Positions 53,818 through 58,173 of a stretch of 58,173 bases of DNA are shown here, piece by piece. The position numbers were made by a program, and so were the translations under genes. The notes under the pieces are model-generated. The model was not told the DNA's origin. It saw nothing but the letters and a program-made list of their open reading frames with translations, and did no database searches. Within the stretch, counting starts at the first letter, position 1. Each line of letters opens with the position of its first letter. The DNA is taken from contig JBKEHQ010000003.1 of the NCBI GenBank assembly GCA_046710875.1, positions 1 to 58,173 of the forward strand, given 5' to 3'. The DNA comes from MGIIb-O3 sp046710875. Its GTDB lineage: Archaea; Thermoplasmatota; Poseidoniia; Poseidoniales; Thalassarchaeaceae.

Positions 53818-56166
53818 TCATAACTCAGAATCATTTACTTCATGGCTGGGTTTTTGTTGTAACCAAGATGGTGCCCACCAATTCAGTGTCCCCATCAACC
53901 TCATCGTAGATGGAACAACAAGGGCCCGAACCAATGTTGCATCTACTGCAACTCCAAGGGCAAGCATAAAACCAAATTGCTTCATTAAAGAAACTGATGA
54001 AAGACCAAAGGCTGCGAATACTGTTATCATCACAAGAGCAGCAGATGTAATTATACGGCCACTTTTCTGCAAACCAATTGCAACTGCTTTTGTATTATCA
54101 TTAGTTCTTTCCCACTCCTCATGAATTCTAGATAACATCAATACTTCATAATCCATACTTAGTCCAAATAGTATGGCAAAAATCATTACTGGAGTAGTTG
54201 GGTCTATCGGTTGGGGAGTAAAATTCAATAATTCCGAACCATTTCCTTCTTGGAATACCCAAACCAATACTCCAAATGATGCAGTTACCGATAAGATATT
54301 CATTATTAGAGCTTTAAGCGGTAAAATTACTGATCTAACTTGTAAGAAAATTAGGATATAACTGGTTATCAGAATAAATGCTATAGCAATTGGGAGATTC
54401 TCTACTACTGCATCAAGCACATCCTGATTGTATGCTGCTAAACCTGCCACATAAACTTCAGCCCCTCCTCCAAATTGACTATCTTTTGACTCTAAATCTC
54501 TAATTTCGTTGACTACATTTCTTGATTTTTCACTGGCTTGATCGCCATCTATACCTACCTGAGCAACTATAATGCCATTAGTCCCAATTGAACTGCCTCT
54601 ATGAAAGCCTCTCTGTAAATCAATAATATGCTTATCTTCAGGGCTTAAATCTCCATCATTGGACGTGTCCCAAAATGTAACTACTTCATCAATAGTCATA
54701 TTTACATCAAAATGAGCATAATTATAGACATAAATAGTATTTTCTATTTCAAGAATATCAACTGAAAAGTCATATAAACCTCTCAAATTATCCTCTGAAA
54801 ATGGATTTATCTCATCATTAGTTTCAAAAACTATCTGAACTGTATTAGCAATATCTCCAGGCCACTTTTCATCAGTTATTTCCATTCCATTTCTTGCTTC
54901 ATCATCCGGACTTAATGCCTTCCATGTTGTAATCCCCCATTCTGCATTTAAGAAAGGAGATCCGGCCAGCATTAAAACTATTATTGAAGGTATTAAAACC
55001 GACAAAGGACGTTCCATAACATTATTTGCAATCCATGGCCAAAATCCGCTTTCGGACTCTGTATTTACATTAGAGAATGGTATTTTAATCGCATTCACTC
55101 TTTCACCAAGAAGAGATAATATTGCAGGCAAAAGTACAATTGATGAAGTTAGTGCTACGAAAGTTGCACAGATTCCACCCCATCCCAATGAGGGTAAACC
55201 AGTATTATCAAAGAATAACATCCCCATCAATCCTGATATTACTGTCATTCCAGAGAAAAATATCGCTCTACCAGCCGTCGCACTAGTTACTGCAATCGCA
55301 GTTCTTCTATCATGTCCACGACCCAACTCCTCTCTAAAGCGATTTACAATAAAAAGAGAATAGTCAACACTAAGGCCTATTCCAAGAAGAGATACAATAT
55401 TATTTGCATAAATTGTAATATCATCGAATATATATGTCAAGCCAGTAACAATTCCAATTGCTGCAACAACAGTGTAAATTCCAGTTAGTACAGGTAAACC
55501 AGCTGCAACTAAACTTCCAAATACAAATATTAATATGATCAAGGTCAAAGGTGCCGAAATAATTTCTGCTTGGATTAATTCTTCTTCTAATGTGAGGTCA
55601 AATGTTACGTCAATCGCTAAATTTCCTGTAACCCATTTTTCCATCCCAAGAGGGGCAGACTCAGGCAAAGCAATATGTTCTATTGTATTTTTTAATAATA
55701 TTTTTGCATTTTCTCTATCTAAGACTATATCTACCTTAACTCTAGACCAAGAGGAATCAACAGTACTAATTAATTCAGACCGATTCGCGTCATTTGTAAG
55801 CCACGGATAATGAAGAATTACAGAATTAGATTCATTAAGTATCGATAATGTTTCTTCAATTGCAGATTTTACCTCAGAATCATTTGATTGTTTATCAGGA
55901 TGGTGGAAAAGTACGTAGAAAGATTCCTGAGCGCCTTCTTCATCCGAACTAAAACCAAGAGATATTGCATTCCATCCATAAACAGATTCTAAATCTCCTT
56001 CACCATATCCTTCAACATATTTAGGTTCAAGTGTCATTAAACCAGCAAGTGCGGCACAAAGAAGCATAGTTAATGTTAATACAACTTTTGCATTATCATA
56101 TACAAATTCCCCAATTTTATAATAAAGGCGATCTTCAAGAACCGATGGGTCCGTTGCTCCTTCCAT
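53818..56166 (-). CDS. MMPL/RND-superfamily membrane exporter
   Basis: This 782-residue protein has about 12 hydrophobic helices in two halves, each with an N-terminal helix, a large extracytoplasmic loop (about 60-190 and 430-590) and a five-helix bundle. The sequence GLSVDYSLFIVNRFREEL near 267-285 and its second-half counterpart GLSMDYEVLMLSRIHEEW are the paired MMPL signatures. The SSD-like layout suggests transport of lipids or hydrophobic compounds, driven by the proton gradient. Its stop abuts the icd stop tail-to-tail. The cargo is unknown, but lipid-type genes are nearby in this genome. Confidence 0.9.
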   Translation of the reverse strand: MEGATDPSVLEDRLYYKIGEFVYDNAKVVLTLTMLLCAALAGLMTLEPKYVEGYGEGDLESVYGWNAISLGFSSDEEGAQESFYVLFHHPDKQSNDSEVKSAIEETLSILNESNSVILHYPWLTNDANRSELISTVDSSWSRVKVDIVLDRENAKILLKNTIEHIALPESAPLGMEKWVTGNLAIDVTFDLTLEEELIQAEIISAPLTLIILIFVFGSLVAAGLPVLTGIYTVVAAIGIVTGLTYIFDDITIYANNIVSLLGIGLSVDYSLFIVNRFREELGRGHDRRTAIAVTSATAGRAIFFSGMTVISGLMGMLFFDNTGLPSLGWGGICATFVALTSSIVLLPAILSLLGERVNAIKIPFSNVNTESESGFWPWIANNVMERPLSVLIPSIIVLMLAGSPFLNAEWGITTWKALSPDDEARNGMEITDEKWPGDIANTVQIVFETNDEINPFSEDNLRGLYDFSVDILEIENTIYVYNYAHFDVNMTIDEVVTFWDTSNDGDLSPEDKHIIDLQRGFHRGSSIGTNGIIVAQVGIDGDQASEKSRNVVNEIRDLESKDSQFGGGAEVYVAGLAAYNQDVLDAVVENLPIAIAFILITSYILIFLQVRSVILPLKALIMNILSVTASFGVLVWVFQEGNGSELLNFTPQPIDPTTPVMIFAILFGLSMDYEVLMLSRIHEEWERTNDNTKAVAIGLQKSGRIITSAALVMITVFAAFGLSSVSLMKQFGFMLALGVAVDATLVRALVVPSTMRLMGTLNWWAPSWLQQKPSHEVNDSEL

Positions 56167-56323
56167 GGCCGCGCTTAATTATCCGGTATTTCAAATTTTG
56201 ATTATTTAGTCCTCCCTTAGTGTACTAAAAATTACTTAATGTTAGCATTCATACATGTTGTAATCAATATCACTATGTTATTTATGTAACCATTCTCCTT
56301 AAGTTTATACAGGGGTTAGTTTT

Positions 56324-57367
56324 TTGAATTATTTAAATCAAAATAAAAAATCTGAAGTATCTAAGTTTAGGGCAGCAGTGTATGAAAAAACGCCAAAACC
56401 TCTTTTACTCAGTAAACCTAAGATTTTGACCGCTTTGATAATATTACAAATTATATCCATAATTATTTTTCCAGTTTGGCGAACTTATCATATCACTTGG
56501 TTTTTATTAGGAATATCAATGCCAATTTCAGGTTGGCTATTTATGAGGTGGAGAATATATTCATCAGTATTCATTACTCCTCCTAGAACTATAACCAAAC
56601 TCACAGATAACCGTTGGAAAACATTTAATTTCAAAGGATGGGGTAAGGAGAATCTAAAGGCACAATTTTTAGAATCTGAAACCAAAAGCAAAGATGTTAT
56701 TTTGTATCTTCATGGATATAATTCTACACTTGGAAGAGGAGAATCTAGATGTCAACACATGAATTCAATGGGCCTAAATGTCCTAAGCCTGGATCAAAGA
56801 GGATTTGGTGAACAAAAAGGAAAATATGAATGGACTATCTTGAAAGTGGTAGCAGATATTGAACTATTATTAGAACAAACTCCTAAGATGATAGGATTCA
56901 AACCTGAGAAATTTTGGATATATGGGCATTCTATGGGTGGATTTTTGACAATTAGACTTTCTTCATTTAGTTCAAATTGGTGGGGAGACTCTCTAAAAGG
57001 TGTGATTTTAGAATCTCCAGCTACCTCTTTCCCACTTGTAATAGAACAAAAATTACCTGGCAGGGCCGTTATGGCAAATCCTTGGGTAAGACATATACTC
57101 AGAAGAGAATATCAACGCATTCATCCTGATCTTAATGTTGGATATTCCAATGCTCAGATACCATTTTGGGGAGTTCCCAAAGTTCCAATTCTTGTCATTC
57201 AGGCAGAACAAGATGAGACTTTAGGAATTGAACATTTTAATCTTTTAAAGGAACATTTCAGTGATATTGCTGAAATACATATAGTATCGGATATGCCACA
57301 CACATCAAGAGTTGACGTATTAAAAAGAAGGCAAATATTAGAGAATTGGATAAATAATCAAAAATAA
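56324..57367 (+). CDS. membrane-anchored alpha/beta-hydrolase
   Basis: This protein of 347 residues (TTG start at 56324) has two N-terminal hydrophobic helices (about 34-50 and 58-76). A hydrolase domain follows with LYLHGYNSTLGRGES as the oxyanion region, SLDQRGFGEQKG, nucleophile S203 in YGHSMGGFLT, an aspartate in VIQAEQDETLG, and a histidine in MPHTSRVD near the C-terminus. The full Ser-Asp-His triad is therefore present. The fold matches the lysophospholipase/BEM46-like group. It is divergent from the MMPL exporter. It may act on lipids or on surface esters. Confidence 0.82.
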   Translation: MNYLNQNKKSEVSKFRAAVYEKTPKPLLLSKPKILTALIILQIISIIIFPVWRTYHITWFLLGISMPISGWLFMRWRIYSSVFITPPRTITKLTDNRWKTFNFKGWGKENLKAQFLESETKSKDVILYLHGYNSTLGRGESRCQHMNSMGLNVLSLDQRGFGEQKGKYEWTILKVVADIELLLEQTPKMIGFKPEKFWIYGHSMGGFLTIRLSSFSSNWWGDSLKGVILESPATSFPLVIEQKLPGRAVMANPWVRHILRREYQRIHPDLNVGYSNAQIPFWGVPKVPILVIQAEQDETLGIEHFNLLKEHFSDIAEIHIVSDMPHTSRVDVLKRRQILENWINNQK

Positions 57368-57379
57368 ATTATTTAGAAA

Positions 57380-58144
57380 TTATCTAAGAACTCGCCTGTT
57401 CAATTCTTGTGCATCTCCAACTACTCCAAATCCATACTTTTCTTCTAAAGATCTAGATATTAATTTAAAATCACTATCTCTGGTAGCAATAATTACACTT
57501 CCTATCTCAGGATTGAAAGATTTTGCAATCAATGCTGCTGAACGAATAATTTCTAGATCCCCTCTTTCAGGATATATTTCCTCTCCTTCTATAATACTTC
57601 TATCTACGTAATCCTCCCTATTCATTTTTTGATTAGTTATTTCAATAAAAATATCTTTATGACTTATTAAGAATTGTTCTAACTCCATATTTTTCATTTC
57701 TTCTTTATCAAAAGTATATTCCCAATCACCAAATTCTCTACAAATTTTAGTTACCTTGTCTATAAGTAATTCTTGTGTAATGTTCTTACTCCAAATATCA
57801 GGATCAATATAAATTTTATTCGAAAATAAATTTAATACATCTTCAGGACTTTTTGTACGATTTAGGAATTCAGACATTACTACTGGAGGGATATTCATCA
57901 ACATCAAACCTTCTTTTTTCCGTCGTCTAAGCATCCAATGAAATGATCGTTCTACTGTCCAATTCAGACTTCCAAAACTATCTCCTGTAATTTCTCTTAC
58001 CAAATCGTCTTTCAATGCATCAATTAATATATTTGTATCGACTATTACGACTGGTTTCAGTGAAAGATTACGAAGCGATTTCCTATCTCTAATTGGAATA
58101 ATAGAACTATGCCCTCCAAACATTGCTTCCGACGCTCTACTCAA
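57380..58144 (-). CDS. PIN-domain-like protein, possibly extending past the window edge
   Basis: The 254-residue stretch has an N-terminal PIN signature VVIVDTNILIDAL (D36 within VDTN) after about 30 residues, a mid-region acidic residue in PPVVMSEFL, and late acidic residues in IIATRDSDFKLI. These can form the metal site of a PIN ribonuclease. The length exceeds typical VapC toxins (about 130), so it may be a larger RNA-processing protein or one with an inserted helical domain. A TTG at 58144 and an ATG at 58123 are possible starts; the frame is open to the window edge, so the N-terminus is uncertain. No antitoxin gene is visible. Confidence 0.7.
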   Translation of the reverse strand: MSRASEAMFGGHSSIIPIRDRKSLRNLSLKPVVIVDTNILIDALKDDLVREITGDSFGSLNWTVERSFHWMLRRRKKEGLMLMNIPPVVMSEFLNRTKSPEDVLNLFSNKIYIDPDIWSKNITQELLIDKVTKICREFGDWEYTFDKEEMKNMELEQFLISHKDIFIEITNQKMNREDYVDRSIIEGEEIYPERGDLEIIRSAALIAKSFNPEIGSVIIATRDSDFKLISRSLEEKYGFGVVGDAQELNRRVLR

Positions 58145-58173
58145 TCTAATTAGCTGGATATCTGTGAATTTAT

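Noticed and set aside
1..58173. CRISPR arrays, insertion sequences, prophage or rRNA
   Set aside because: I found no regularly spaced direct repeats, transposase-like or integrase-like frames, phage structural genes or rRNA sequence.

Overview
The window looks like a piece of an AT-rich euryarchaeal chromosome, most likely from a marine planktonic lineage of the Thermoplasmatota (Marine Group II/Poseidoniales, or possibly Marine Group III). Clearly archaeal markers are TFB, both subunits of DNA topoisomerase VI, prefoldin alpha, ribosomal protein L18a/LX, archaeal FtsY, geranylgeranylglyceryl-phosphate synthase and an ArsR-type winged-helix regulator. They are interleaved with bacterial- or eukaryote-like genes: UvrA, an RluA-type pseudouridine synthase, CysD/CysNC, a class II ribonucleotide reductase, a yeast-like OMP decarboxylase and a fungal-type glycerol-3-phosphate acyltransferase. 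That mixture fits these marine archaea. The assignment is an inference from gene content; there is no rRNA in the window. Genes are densely packed, often with TAATG/TGATG overlaps, and there is no IS element, CRISPR array or prophage.

Layout. 1-2.6 kb: edge fragment of a beta-CASP nuclease, pyrF, small membrane proteins and an RluA enzyme. 2.6-7.2 kb: methyltransferase and purQ-purL (minus strand). 7.4-9.1 kb: ferredoxin, a degenerate flavoprotein-like gene and GGGP synthase (archaeal lipid module). 9.1-10.5 kb: dimethylargininase-family enzyme and a coiled-coil protein. 10.6-17.7 kb: L18a, then membrane protein-cysQ-cysD-cysNC, then prefoldin alpha-ftsY and a tail-anchored pseudo-receiver. 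The sulfate-activation genes sit inside what is usually an L18a-prefoldin-FtsY neighbourhood. 17.7-23.7 kb: hydrolase, TSUP transporter, moeA, uvrA and tRNA-Arg(CCU). 23.8-29.3 kb: membrane protein, SdhA-like flavoprotein, HIT protein, acyltransferase and a possible DUF2299 protein. 29.4-34.6 kb: a 1724-residue surface protein. 34.6-39.4 kb: ArsR regulator, membrane protein and top6A/top6B. 39.5-44.7 kb: aconitase-family enzyme, tfb, unknown and methyltransferase. 44.7-48.3 kb: three sulfotransferases and a GT2 glycosyltransferase. 48.3-58.2 kb: nrdJ, OsmC protein, icd, MMPL exporter, hydrolase and PIN-domain protein.

The most coherent functional story is sulfation. CysD/CysNC can make PAPS, CysQ can remove the PAP by-product, and three sulfotransferases with a glycosyltransferase lie about 30 kb away. 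No PAPS reductase is in the window. A second theme is membrane lipids: an archaeal ether-lipid enzyme and an ester-lipid-type acyltransferase occur in the same chromosome segment. Other points of interest are a vWFA domain that appears inserted into a beta-propeller, a degenerate GGR-like protein, a tail-anchored receiver domain that has lost its phosphorylation pocket, a swivel-first aconitase-family protein, and a probable one-base frameshift near 2.34 kb.
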